Below, one piece after another: positions 1-9,874 of a DNA stretch of 64,000 nt. The position numbers and the translations under genes were made by a program. Each line of letters starts with the position of its first letter. Within the stretch, counting starts at the first letter, position 1. The notes below the pieces were generated by a model. The model made no database searches and was not told where the DNA came from. It saw only the letters and a program-made list of their open reading frames with translations. The stretch lies in contig OZ017769.1 of the NCBI GenBank assembly GCA_963969345.1, positions 9,551,725 to 9,615,724 of the forward strand, read 5' to 3'. The stretch comes from Turbatrix aceti. Lineage: Eukaryota > Nematoda > Chromadorea > Rhabditida > Panagrolaimidae.

Positions 1-126
1 TAATTACAGGTTCTTTTTTGACAAACTTTATACGCTACAAACGTGCATGCATTCAATTTATTGCCGTGACATAAAATTCAGGCATCCGAAAGCCTGCTAA
101 AAGGCGGATGACACATCAGGTCATTA

Positions 127-294
127 TTAGATCTGTTTTTTTCGTTCAATAGATGATTTAGGAATACCATGACCACCAAAAACGTAAAATGAATTGAAAA
201 TACTTGAAGATGAGATGGTGATGAAGGCGAAAAGAAGGCAAACGACAAGCAGGAACTTGTCTGCAGCCATGGCCATGGTAGAACCAAATAACAT
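127..294 (-). CDS. Small predicted secreted peptide (55 aa), inverted copy
   Basis: Mirror-image copy of the peptide gene at 5368-5535, with identical predicted protein. It lies in the left palindrome arm, so it is transcribed toward the window edge. See the 5368 entry for the protein description. Confidence 0.5.
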   Translation of the reverse strand: MLFGSTMAMAADKFLLVVCLLFAFITISSSSIFNSFYVFGGHGIPKSSIERKKQI

Positions 295-450
295 GAAGTG
301 TGACTATACTGATCTCGTATTTATGCCAATGGAATTCAGATCGTTCACACTTATTCCTGCATATTAACTTTTTAATGCATGTCAAGTAGGAAGTTTTGGT
401 AAAAGAAAATTAAATCTCGTTCGCTTGATGAAGGAGAGCGTGTTGCTTAA

Positions 451-1330
451 TAGACAGTCTGCGAGCCGATTTACCAACAAGGGGAGGAGGCCGACACATC
501 AATTTTTACACTTTCAAATGTTTTGAGTCTAAGTTGTGGAGGACCCTAGGGGCAGTCTATAACCGCAATATTAGATTTTTAAAAAATCGGATTCTGGAGA
601 TTTGGCTTCAGATGTGTTTTCATAAAAACGAATGGCGCGCGCTTCGTTTCTGAGCAAAAAATCTGAAAACTTGCTTACGGGGGTTTCAGAGGACAGGGAA
701 TACGATGGCATACTCAGATTTAAAAAAAACAACTGCAAGTATTTTTTATTGAATTTTGCCGTAACAAAATTCGGCTTTACCATGCCTAAAAAAATAAACA
801 ACCATTTTCATATATCCTATCTGAAAGAGCGATTTTTTTGGCTCAGAATGCAGTGTCCGTTAAAAAAACGTAGTGTCTGGAATCACCTTTTAGGTGCTGA
901 TTTGTCGTCAAAACGACCAAAAAACCCCCTTTATTGCGCGTGCGCACTTCCCGCCATTTTTTTGAGGGGGTTTTTGGTCGTTTTGACTACAAATCGGGAC
1001 CTAAAAGTTGATTCCAGACACTACGTTTTTTAACGGACACTTCATTCTGAGCCAAAAAAATCGCTCTTTCAGATAGGATATATAAAAATGGGTGTTTATT
1101 TTTTTAGGCATGGTAAAGCCTAATTTTGTGACGGCAAAATTCAATAAAAAAATACGGTAAACAAGTTTTCAGATTTTTTGCTCTGAAACGAAGCGCGCGC
1201 CATTCGTTTTTATGAAAACACATCTGAAGCCAAATCTCCAGAATCCGATTTTTAAAAAATCTAATATTGCGGTTATAGACTGCGCTTAGGGTCCTCCACA
1301 ACTTAGACTCAAAACATTTGAAACTGTCTA
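451..1330. mobile_element. 880-bp foldback element (Element II), inverted copy
   Basis: Reverse complement of the element at 4332-5211, in the left palindrome arm. Ends match TAGACAGT with TTAA on both sides. No transposase is visible. Confidence 0.75.
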
Positions 1331-1529
1331 TTAAAAAGACAATGGAGGAAAAGGGGACTTTATTATCTGGAATCGGTAATATATAATCAAAAAAATCCGA
1401 TTTTGTTTTAATTTCGTTTTGAGTACCCCAATAATTTTTTAACCGATGCCCTAGTCAACAAAACATAACTGTTTGCAATCAAGTAGTTTTATTAAAAATA
1501 AATAAAAACAATTGACACCAAAAATGTGT

Positions 1530-2045
1530 TCAAATAGCTTCATAATTATTCTTTCTGTTTTTACAATCATGCAATGACGCTTTGGATTTTTTTACTTCCA
1601 ACATCTTGTCTTGAATTTTTAAAAAGTTGTCAGCAACTGTTTGCGACCTGGTTTCAGGTAGATGAATCCAAATGTGTCGGATACAGAAAATTTGCATAAC
1701 AATCACTGGAAGGTAGAACCAAGCGCCAATCAGAGGGTCAAAGATGGCGTATAAAAAATTTGCAATTATAGGAAGCAGCAACTTGATTATCAACACCACC
1801 TGAACAAATTCGAGTTTGACAGAAATCGATACCACATCCATTGTTATCACCATAAAAGAAGACCCACAATCCAAAGCAAAAGCCACTTTTTGAAAGCAAA
1901 AGGTGGCAAATCCAAGGTAATAAGTTGCGTGCGAAGGCCCGCCTGATGCCTCTAGAACAGTTTTAGCAACTCCATAGGTCACCGTTGTCAGACAGATTGC
2001 TATCATGCCGATAATTACAACCAATCGATGCCCCAGTTTTTCATA
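1530..2045 (-). pseudogene. MFS transporter gene C, 3' fragment, inverted copy
   Basis: Mirror copy of 3617-4132. It encodes the C-terminal third of a sugar-porter-like MFS protein, read on the minus strand, and abuts the central TIR element at a TA. Confidence 0.85.
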
Positions 2046-3616
2046 AAGTGCGTTCAGAAAGGATAGCCTCACCCCTAAAATCAGGATTTTTGGTAAAACG
2101 GTTAAAGTTACGGTGACGGGAGTAGGCTTAATCGATTTGTCGTGAAAAGTTACACTAGAACATTATGTTCCGATGTCCATCCTCGAACAAGTACGGCCTG
2201 CAAAAAATAAAATCTATTTTTCGACCGTTCAGAAAGGATAGCCTCACCTTTGATTTTAATAGGGTTGACTAATTTTTTGTGCGTAAAAACGCCGCAAAGC
2301 GCGTTTAAATAAACAAGTAGGTTGATTTAAAATTAATAGGCTTCTAAAGAGACGATTCGCAATGAACTGATAAAAATTTTGGCCATTTTATTACAAATTA
2401 GACCCCCAACATCGATAATGCCGTCCTAATGGTCAGTAACTCCCGAAAATTGACCTCTGTTGGCACAAACGGCTTGCAGGTGATGCCCCGTCAAGTTTCC
2501 AACAGGAGTCACCCCAAACAACACCGCACTGTTTGTGAGGAAAATTATTTTATTTAAAATAAGCGCCCCAATGTCCAAGTTTCAGAGTGTTTCGACCCCT
2601 TTTTTTGTCGGAAAATTTTTTTTGATGTGTCAATGTTGATAAAATTGTAGCAGATAATCAGTTTAAGCTATACGGCACGATTCCCATACATGATATTCAT
2701 AAAGCGCTCTATATAAAAAGTTTGAAAAACGCAACGATAACCCTACCTTCCACCATAAGATGTTTTCGCAGTAGTAACCAATAAATTTTTGCACATCTAT
2801 CAAATAACGCGTCAAACTATCAAAGCAGTTCATGTTTAAGTTTATCTAATGGCACAACACATAGCAGGCTACAAAATTTTGCTGAAAAATAAAATCTCTG
2901 AACTTGACATCTAACTCTTGTTTCTCACAAATCACAAACCCATCTCCTAGACTTTTGATCTGTGTCGGATCAACATGAATTCATACCGCTTAGTTTGTAA
3001 TCTTTATCTGTTACAATTTTATCAACATTGACGCATCAAAAAAAATTTTCCTACAAAAAAAGGGGGTCTAAACGCACTGAAACCTGATCATTGGGGCGCT
3101 TATTTTAAATAAAATAATTTTCCTATCAAACAGTGCGGGGTTGTTTGGGGTGACGCCTGTTGGAAACTTGACGGAGTATCACCTGCAAGCCGTTTGTGCC
3201 AACAGAGGTCAATTTTCGGGAGTTACTGACCATTAGGACGGCATTATCGATGTTGGGGGTCTAATTTGTAATAAAATGGCCAAAATTTTTATCAGTTCAT
3301 TGCGAATCGTCTCTTTAGAAGCCTATTAATTTTAAATCAACCTACTTGTTTATTTAAACGCGCTTTGCGGCGTTTTTACGCACAAAAAATTAGTCAACCC
3401 TATTAAAATCAAAGGTGAGGCTATCCTTTCTGAACGGTCGAAAAATAGATTTTATTTTTTGCAGGCCGTACTTGTTCGAGGATGGACATCGGAACATAAT
3501 GTTCTAGTGTAACTTTTCACGACAAATCGATTAAGCCTACTCCCGTCACCGTAACTTTAACCGTTTTACCAAAAATCCTGATTTTAGGGGTGAGGCTATC
3601 CTTTCTGAACGCACTT
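2046..3616. mobile_element. Element I: 1571-bp TIR element at the palindrome centre, hybrid left terminus
   Basis: Terminal inverted repeats of about 620 bp (starting AAGTGCGTTCAGAAAGG) flank a unique centre of about 330 bp. The terminal motif GTTCAGAAAGGATAGCCTCA recurs about 175 bp inside each arm. TA dinucleotides flank both ends. Unlike the other copies, the outer left repeat (2046 to about 2391) carries about 14 bases diagnostic of the right repeat, and switches to left-type bases from 2485. No long open frame is present, so this is a non-autonomous element; the TA duplication fits Tc1/mariner-type transposition but does not prove it. Confidence 0.85.
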
Positions 3617-4132
3617 TATGAAAAACTGGGGCATCGATTGGTTGTAATTATCGGCATGATAGCAATCTGTCTGACAACGGTGACCTATGGAGTTGCTAAA
3701 ACTGTTCTAGAGGCATCAGGCGGGCCTTCGCACGCAACTTATTACCTTGGATTTGCCACCTTTTGCTTTCAAAAAGTGGCTTTTGCTTTGGATTGTGGGT
3801 CTTCTTTTATGGTGATAACAATGGATGTGGTATCGATTTCTGTCAAACTCGAATTTGTTCAGGTGGTGTTGATAATCAAGTTGCTGCTTCCTATAATTGC
3901 AAATTTTTTATACGCCATCTTTGACCCTCTGATTGGCGCTTGGTTCTACCTTCCAGTGATTGTTATGCAAATTTTCTGTATCCGACACATTTGGATTCAT
4001 CTACCTGAAACCAGGTCGCAAACAGTTGCTGACAACTTTTTAAAAATTCAAGACAAGATGTTGGAAGTAAAAAAATCCAAAGCGTCATTGCATGATTGTA
4101 AAAACAGAAAGAATAATTATGAAGCTATTTGA
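3617..4132 (+). pseudogene. MFS transporter gene C, 3' fragment, cut by Element I
   Basis: The open frame encodes about 171 residues of the C-terminal half of an MFS transporter, beginning in the loop sequence YEKLGH. It keeps four hydrophobic segments and ends with a sugar-porter-like LPETRSQT motif and a short charged tail (NNYEAI). The upstream codons of the open frame (from 3590) come from the element terminus, so they are not a true start. The matching upstream codons, ending in PWL, lie on the other side of the element copies at 9822-9874. Removing the element and one TA restores the frame across PWLYEKLGH, so this was an intact gene before insertion. It is about 85% similar at protein level to gene A by eye. 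Confidence 0.88.
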
Positions 4133-4331
4133 ACACATTTTTGGTGTCAATTGTTTTTATTTATTTTTAATAAAACTACTTGATTGCAAACAGTTATGTT
4201 TTGTTGACTAGGGCATCGGTTAAAAAATTATTGGGGTACTCAAAACGAAATTAAAACAAAATCGGATTTTTTTGATTATATATTACCGATTCCAGATAAT
4301 AAAGTCCCCTTTTCCTCCATTGTCTTTTTAA

Positions 4332-5211
4332 TAGACAGTTTCAAATGTTTTGAGTCTAAGTTGTGGAGGACCCTAAGCGCAGTCTATAACCGCAATATTA
4401 GATTTTTTAAAAATCGGATTCTGGAGATTTGGCTTCAGATGTGTTTTCATAAAAACGAATGGCGCGCGCTTCGTTTCAGAGCAAAAAATCTGAAAACTTG
4501 TTTACCGTATTTTTTTATTGAATTTTGCCGTCACAAAATTAGGCTTTACCATGCCTAAAAAAATAAACACCCATTTTTATATATCCTATCTGAAAGAGCG
4601 ATTTTTTTGGCTCAGAATGAAGTGTCCGTTAAAAAACGTAGTGTCTGGAATCAACTTTTAGGTCCCGATTTGTAGTCAAAACGACCAAAAACCCCCTCAA
4701 AAAAATGGCGGGAAGTGCGCACGCGCAATAAAGGGGGTTTTTTGGTCGTTTTGACGACAAATCAGCACCTAAAAGGTGATTCCAGACACTACGTTTTTTT
4801 AACGGACACTGCATTCTGAGCCAAAAAAATCGCTCTTTCAGATAGGATATATGAAAATGGTTGTTTATTTTTTTAGGCATGGTAAAGCCGAATTTTGTTA
4901 CGGCAAAATTCAATAAAAAATACTTGCAGTTGTTTTTTTTAAATCTGAGTATGCCATCGTATTCCCTGTCCTCTGAAACCCCCGTAAGCAAGTTTTCAGA
5001 TTTTTTGCTCAGAAACGAAGCGCGCGCCATTCGTTTTTATGAAAACACATCTGAAGCCAAATCTCCAGAATCCGATTTTTTAAAAATCTAATATTGCGGT
5101 TATAGACTGCCCCTAGGGTCCTCCACAACTTAGACTCAAAACATTTGAAAGTGTAAAAATTGATGTGTCGGCCTCCTCCCCTTGTTGGTAAATCGGCTCG
5201 CAGACTGTCTA
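4332..5211. mobile_element. Element II: 880-bp foldback element with TTAA flanks
   Basis: Almost the whole element folds on itself: the segment after TTTCAAATGTTTTGAG (about 4340) is repeated inverted before 5153, around a central GC-rich loop near 4690-4750. The outermost TAGACAGT and ACTGTCTA are inverted and each is bordered by TTAA (4328-4331 and 5212-5215), as for piggyBac-type insertion. The asymmetry of 5154-5200 shows a later insertion or arm decay. The open frames in it overlap in mirror image and have no recognisable protein similarity. Confidence 0.75.
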
Positions 5212-5335
5212 TTAAGCAACACGCTCTCCTTCATCAAGCGAACGAGATTTAATTTTCTTTTACCAAAACTTCCTACTTGACATGCATTAAAAAGTTAATA
5301 TGCAGGAATAAGTGTGAACGATCTGAATTCCATTG

Positions 5336-5345
5336 GCATAAATAC
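5336..5345 (+). promoter_or_regulatory. TATA-like motif GCATAAATAC of the 55-aa peptide gene
   Basis: GCATAAATAC starts 32 bp before the first ATG. The same ten bases precede the 99-residue secreted-protein gene on the other strand (9243-9252), suggesting a shared type of core promoter. Confidence 0.4.
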
Positions 5346-5367
5346 GAGATCAGTATAGTCACACTTC

Positions 5368-5535
5368 ATGTTATTTGGTTCTACCATGGCCATGGCTGCA
5401 GACAAGTTCCTGCTTGTCGTTTGCCTTCTTTTCGCCTTCATCACCATCTCATCTTCAAGTATTTTCAATTCATTTTACGTTTTTGGTGGTCATGGTATTC
5501 CTAAATCATCTATTGAACGAAAAAAACAGATCTAA
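5368..5535 (+). CDS. Small predicted secreted peptide (55 aa)
   Basis: I do not recognise the family. The frame opens with three possible starts (Met1, Met7, Met9); a TATA-like motif only 32 bp before Met1 makes Met7 (5386, in a good ACCATGG context) equally likely. A signal peptide follows (ADKFLLVVCLLFAFITISS), then a short mature part of about 25 residues containing SFYVFGGHGIP and ending in ERKKQI. No cysteines remain in the mature part, so it is not a disulfide-knot peptide. An AATAAA polyadenylation signal lies at 5600-5605, 65 bp past the stop, which supports a real gene. Longer open frames in other phases here lack such signals. The gene is present in every array unit. Function unknown; a secreted signalling or defence peptide is only a guess. 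Confidence 0.5.
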   Translation: MLFGSTMAMAADKFLLVVCLLFAFITISSSSIFNSFYVFGGHGIPKSSIERKKQI

Positions 5536-5718
5536 TAATGACCTGATGTGTCATCCGCCTTTTAGCAGGCTTTCGGATGCCTGAATTTTATGTCACGGCA
5601 ATAAATTGAATGCATGCACGTTTGTAGCGTATAAAGTTTGTCAAAAAAGAACCTGTAATTACGCTGGAGACGGCAAATTTACCACTCACCTTTTGTGCAT
5701 AACAATTTTTGTCAAGAA

Positions 5719-5758
5719 GCGAGGCTAAAAATAATTTCCAAATTATTTTTAGCCTCGC
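5719..5758. repeat. Perfect 19-bp hairpin
   Basis: GCGAGGCTAAAAATAATTT is followed by CC and its exact reverse complement. It lies between the peptide gene and transporter A in each unit. It may be a small foldback remnant or a transcript 3' structure. Confidence 0.8.
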
Positions 5759-6291
5759 CGCAATTTTTACGGTTTGTCGGCTTATTGAGTGCTGCCCTGT
5801 AAATTGGGGCTATAAATGATCTTCCTTGTTTCCAATTTGTACAATATCGACTTCATTAATAACAACAAAAAATCAATCATTAGCAGGAATCGCGTAATAA
5901 ATAATTGAATCACTCTGACTTTTGTGAACATTTTTGAAAACAATTCTTGAATTTATAATTTTTTTACAGTTCAGGCCAGTCTAAGAAGGGCCGTAATTTT
6001 CAAGTCCGGACATGTTTCAAGCATTTTATTATGGTCATTAACATTGATTTTTGTAACGGCAAAATCATAGAACATACAATCACATTGTTGGTTATTCAAA
6101 ACAACTTTTTTAACTTTGGCAAGGAGAAGTGGAAAGGCACGTATGATGCTCTGCTGATAAGACAAAATCTGAAGGTCCTAAAAGTCACTCGAGTAATGTG
6201 CTGGTTCCAAAAACACTCCACTCTTATCAACGACATTGAGTATCAACTTTGATCATCTTGTATCGCAGAAAAGTCATTTTTTTGAAAAAAA
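5759..6291. other. Promoter-side intergenic region of transporter A
   Basis: AT-rich sequence with no supported gene; short open frames on both strands (5971-6252) overlap each other and look like chance. It should contain the promoter of gene A, but I can point to no clear TATA box or spliced-leader acceptor. Confidence 0.5.
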
Positions 6292-7365
6292 ATGAAGCTA
6301 CCGACTTTTACACTCGGATTCATGATTTTGTGTTATGGCAGTGTTGGCGGATTTGTTGAGTTTTTCGATGGTTGTGTTCTGCGTCTGGCAATCATTTTTA
6401 TGGACTTTTCAAACCAAAGCATCAGTTCGCAGTTTGGAATCGAGCTTGATGCAGCGGAGGCAAACTTTGTCTACCTAGCGGCCATCAACACGGGTCTGGC
6501 GTGCTCGATCATCGGCCTGTTCGTGGTTGTGCCCCTCATGGATCGTTGGGGTCGTCGGGTAGCCACCGTCTACGTCAAAGGATTTCTCGGCGTTGCAGCT
6601 TGCATTGCCGTCGTCGCAGCAAAGTTTACCAATCTCGTTGAACTGTTCTTCGTCGCAATGATGCTCTACGGTTTTGCGGATTCACTGAGAATTGGGGCTA
6701 CAAAAGTTTATCTTTCGGAGTGCGCTCCAGATCATCTAAGAGCATTTGCTATTGCCGGTATTACTACGGTCGCTACTGTTACCGGTTTTGCAGCTAGTAT
6801 TCTCACAATTCCAAGCATTTTTGGCTCAATGGACTTGTTTTACATTTTGTTCTTAATTTTGATTGCATTTATTATCATTTTTGTTGCCATTGCATCTTGG
6901 ATCCCCGAGTCGCCAAAATACTTGCACATGACTAAATCTTCTCGAGACAGCGTTCGGGATTCAATATATTCTTTTCACGGAAAAAACGCTGATTTTGGTG
7001 GGTTTTTAAATTTTTTCTAAAAACTGATTATTTGAGTTTTTTTAGAAAAAATTTACGAATCTTACGAAACAGAAGAACACGTGATCGAGAAGTCTTCATT
7101 TTTTGCCACTCTCCGGGACCCGACGATCCAGGCATGTCTAAGATTGGCAACGGCACCACTCATGGTCACATTTTTTGGCTTCTACACTATAGGAGTTTAC
7201 AACCGCATGACCATTCAAACTAGCTTTGGTTGGGATTTAGGATCCGTTATGCTAACAGAAAACATTATCGCTTTTGCCACGTATCCACTACTTTTTGCAC
7301 TTCCCTGGCTGTACGAAAAATGGGGGCATAAGACCGTCGTTATCCTTGGCATGGCGACAGTTTTT
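6292..7365 (+). pseudogene. MFS sugar-porter-like transporter A, truncated at the unit junction
   Basis: Same 5' part as the intact gene at 31072: exon 1 (6292-6997), a 48-bp intron, and exon 2 from 7046. Identity with the intact copy stops after GCGACAGTTTTT at 7365, where an inverted piece of gene B begins. The protein would keep the N-terminal six membrane segments and about two more before a foreign tail, so transport activity is unlikely. Confidence 0.9.
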
Positions 7366-7768
7366 ACAAATCCAAGGAATAAAGTCAAGTTCGACGACCC
7401 GTCTGATATATCCAAGACAACTCTGGCTACGCCGTAGGTAATGGTGGCAAGAGAGACCGCGGCCATACCGAGGAGAACTACCGGTTTATGTCCTAGCTTT
7501 TCGTATAGCCATGGAAGTACAAAAAGCACAGGGTAAGTCGCGATAGTCGCAAACGTTTCTGTCAGCATAACGGACCCTGAATCCCAGCCAAAACTGGTCT
7601 GTATGGTCATCAGGTTGTAGACTCCAATGGTGAAGAAGCCGAAGTAGGTGACCAAGAGAGGTGCCATGACGAGGCGTAAGCAGGCACGGATTGTCGGATC
7701 TCGGAAAATGTTCAAAAATGATGATTTTTTGATTACGTTTTCTTCTTTTTCGTAGGATTTGAATTTCC
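7366..7768 (-). pseudogene. Transporter gene B, exon-2 segment in inverted orientation
   Basis: Read on the minus strand, it encodes the start of an MFS second half: a charged lead (KSYEKEENVIKK), SSFLNIFRDPT, two to three membrane segments, the loop WLYEKLGHKPVV and a segment ending in FLGF. It parallels residues from about 240 onward of gene A but with many substitutions, so it comes from a separate paralogue. Its natural continuation (FSIDCGASF) lies on the plus strand just downstream, so this 403-bp piece has been flipped. An open minus frame runs through it and past both breakpoints but is not a gene. Confidence 0.85.
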
Positions 7769-8130
7769 AACGCATATCTTTCTCAATTGACTGCGGAGCG
7801 TCATTTATGGTCGTGACTATGGATGTGGTATCAATTTCTGTCAAGCTCGCATTTGTCCAGGTGGTGTTGATAATCAAGTTGCTGCTTCCTATAATTGCAA
7901 ATTTTTTATATGCCATCTTTGACCCTCTGATTGGCGCTTGGTTGTATCTTCCAGTTATCGTTATGCAAATTTACTGCATCCGGCACGTGTGGATCCATCT
8001 CCCCGAAACCAAGTCCCAGACGGTTGCCAACAACTTTTTGATTATTCAAAACAAATTGTTAGATACAAAAAAAAGTGAAGCGTCACTTTTGGAACCCAAT
8101 AACAACCAGAATAACTATGAAGCTATTTAA
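7769..8130 (+). pseudogene. Transporter gene B, 3' end
   Basis: About 119 codons of the C-terminal part of MFS gene B, from RISFSIDCGAS to a terminal NNYEAI and TAA. It includes the last membrane segments and the LPETKSQT motif typical of the end of sugar porters. There is no start or 5' part in the same orientation, so it is a remnant. Confidence 0.85.
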
Positions 8131-8892
8131 TTTCAACATTTTTTGTGATAACTACGTTTTTATACAATTTATCTATGTCGGGGGAAATTTTCTCCCGACC
8201 CTATTCGGCGGAGAGTTAAAACCCTACAATCAGTGTTCCTAGACGTGGTTTACAAATATTACAAATGGATCGTTTCCAGTATTGAAAACATTGCCAAATC
8301 GCCCCAATTATAATAACTATAATACTTTTTACATCGAATTATCATACCAACATTTTTTAAATAAAGAAACATTTTTTTAATAAAAAAATAAAAAATAAAA
8401 TAGAAATAAAAAACATACGGAAACGCAACATTCCGATTCACGTCATTCGAGTAATTTAATTTTTGGCCCCCGATTGATAATCTGCAATGCACAACTCACA
8501 AAAAAAACACTTTGAAGTGTAAAACGGCGTAACACTTATAAGGATGACCTATAACACTTTGAAAGAGTAAAAGCCGAACGAAATTGACTCCGTAACACTT
8601 TGAAAAAGTTACGGAAAAACAAGAAAAGTGTGAATTATAATTTGTATTTTTGAAAACCAAATCAGTTTCAACCTTTTTTACCTTTTTTTTTGCGATTCTC
8701 TAAGTTTCTGCGAGTTGTTAGGTAGAATTGCGAAAGGAAAGGGGATAGCTGGAGTGCCGAGATTAGCTTCACGATAGCAGAAAAAAAAAGACAAAAATTG
8801 GTCACAACCGTCGTCTTTTCAGTTGCTTCTGCATACATTTCAATTTATTACCAATACATATGTAACATCTTTAAACGTCAGATTTCAAAGTT
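8131..8892. other. AT-rich spacer with a segment shared with the nested element
   Basis: Contains a short GTCGGGAG-type hairpin near 8167, an A/T-only stretch at 8360-8410 and repeated AACACTTTGAA motifs at 8505-8600. The part at about 8660-8790, read on the minus strand, matches 11986-12115 in the nested element and shares an open frame with GTPAI and NNSQKLR. AATAAA read on the minus strand near 8855 is the likely polyadenylation signal of the secreted gene. Confidence 0.55.
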
Positions 8893-9192
8893 TTAACCAA
8901 ATATGTCGCCAAGTATTTCGTTACCAACGAAGTTTTCAAACCTAAGGGCCTCTCCTAATGTGTTCCATGCGGTTGTCGCAGCGCCGGCGACAGCATTCGC
9001 AGCATCACCGACAGCGTTGCCGATGTCATTTATGACAGCAGCAGCTTGACCGCTTGAGATTGAGTCATACAAAAAACTTCCAAGGCTAGCTCCAAGTGAG
9101 CCATCTCCCACACCTGAAACAACAATACCACCTTGCCCAAACGCAGTCTCGACAATAGCAGAGAGAAGGAAGAGCGCGAAGACCAACTTCAT
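8893..9192 (-). CDS. Small Gly/Ala-rich predicted secreted protein (99 aa)
   Basis: A single-exon frame with a clean N-terminal signal peptide (MKLVFALFLLSAIVETAFGQ, likely cleaved after residue 19 or 20). The mature part of about 79 residues is rich in Gly, Ala, Ser and Val, with small-residue repeats (GNAVGDAANAVAGAATTAW) that could form an amphipathic or membrane-seeking helix, and an acidic FGNEILGDIFG-like end. It has no cysteines. A TATA-like GCATAAATAC lies 51-60 bp before the start and an AATAAA about 35 bp past the stop. I do not recognise the family. A secreted structural, reproductive or antimicrobial role is possible but unsupported. Confidence 0.65.
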   Translation of the reverse strand: MKLVFALFLLSAIVETAFGQGGIVVSGVGDGSLGASLGSFLYDSISSGQAAAVINDIGNAVGDAANAVAGAATTAWNTLGEALRFENFVGNEILGDIFG

Positions 9193-9242
9193 TGTAACAG
9201 AGAGATGAATCCAAGTGACATGAAACTATTGCCTCCAAGCTT

Positions 9243-9252
9243 GTATTTATGC
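9243..9252 (-). promoter_or_regulatory. TATA-like motif GCATAAATAC of the 99-aa gene
   Basis: Same ten-base motif as upstream of the 55-aa peptide gene, here 51-60 bp before the ATG on the minus strand. Copies occur at 18365-18374 and 26194-26203. Confidence 0.45.
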
Positions 9253-9296
9253 GAAGCGCAGAAACACAGAAGTACTGTCTTTTCTCATGACAAAGT

Positions 9297-9531
9297 GGAA
9301 TTCTGCAGAATTTGAGTGCTATCTTTGAAAAAATCTCACCAATTTCATTTTGTGCACCTAAGTTGTGTATGTGAATTCTCAAGAAACTGGCGTCCAAAAC
9401 ATTAAAAGTTTCGGAATTTTACAGAATTTGAGTGCTGTGTTTGAAAAAATCTCACCAATTTTATTTTGTGCATCTAAGTTGTGTATGTGAATTCTCAAGA
9501 AACTGGCGTCAAAAACATTAGAAGAAGTTTC
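9297..9531. repeat. Tandem duplication of about 116 bp
   Basis: Two imperfect copies (9297-9412 and 9413-9531), each starting GGAATT and containing CAGAATTTGAGTGC and GTGTATGTGAATTCTCAAG. Differences between the two are identical in all array units, so the duplication predates the amplification. Confidence 0.85.
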
Positions 9532-9821
9532 GGAATACTGAAAAAGTTTTGTTGATAAAAAAAATTGATGTAAGTGAATAAAACATTTTTTTTGAATTCG
9601 CAAAAAAACAAATAACAAAAAAATATTTTCAAGGTAAAATCAGTTTAAAGATGCCGAAATTGATGTTAATGACAAATAGTGTCAATTTCCTTCGGCAATA
9701 ACGCATAGTACCAAAGTTTACGTTTTTATGCCCAGTTTGTACAAAATTTTGTATAAAATATGCTAAAAATCTGTTCGTTGTTTGTTGGTGTTCATTCGCG
9801 AACACTGACAAAAATGATCAC

Positions 9822-9874
9822 AGTCTTATCAGCATCGCAACTTATCCCATACTTTTTGTTATTCCTTGGTTGTA
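9822..9874 (+). pseudogene. Transporter gene C, short 5' remnant before Element I
   Basis: About 18 codons (SLISIATYPILFVIPWL) match the membrane segment just before the element insertion point, parallel to AFATYPLLFALPWL of gene A. Sequence further upstream no longer aligns clearly, so the 5' half of C is lost or decayed. Confidence 0.75.

Larger units (their letters stand above)
1..5661. repeat. Giant palindrome at the left end of the tandem array
   Basis: Positions 1-2045 are the reverse complement of 3617-5661; the mirror of position x is 5662 minus x. The centre is not a simple hairpin but a 1571-bp inverted-repeat element (2046-3616) whose two outer flanks are the same sequence in opposite orientation. 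Each arm carries a transporter 3' fragment, an 880-bp foldback element and a 55-residue peptide gene. The left arm starts at the window edge, so its true length is unknown. It could be a real inversion in the array or an assembly joint; the hybrid terminal repeat inside the central element favours a recombination event. Confidence 0.93.

Noticed and set aside
3590..3616. Possible GTG start of a 180-aa protein (MRLSFLN...)
   Set aside because: These codons are the terminal repeat of Element I; the true coding part begins at the TA where the element joins gene C.
4629..5091. Open frames of 133 and 76 codons inside Element II
   Set aside because: They are overlapping mirror frames of an inverted repeat, lysine/phenylalanine-rich, with no domain.
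5971..6252. Overlapping 64- and 73-codon frames before transporter A
   Set aside because: They lie on opposite strands of the same sequence with no signal peptide, domain or promoter; likely chance.
7215..7916. 233-codon minus-strand open frame
   Set aside because: Its middle is the inverted gene-B segment, but both ends are antisense to transporter A and B plus-strand coding sequence. It is created by the inversion and is not a gene.
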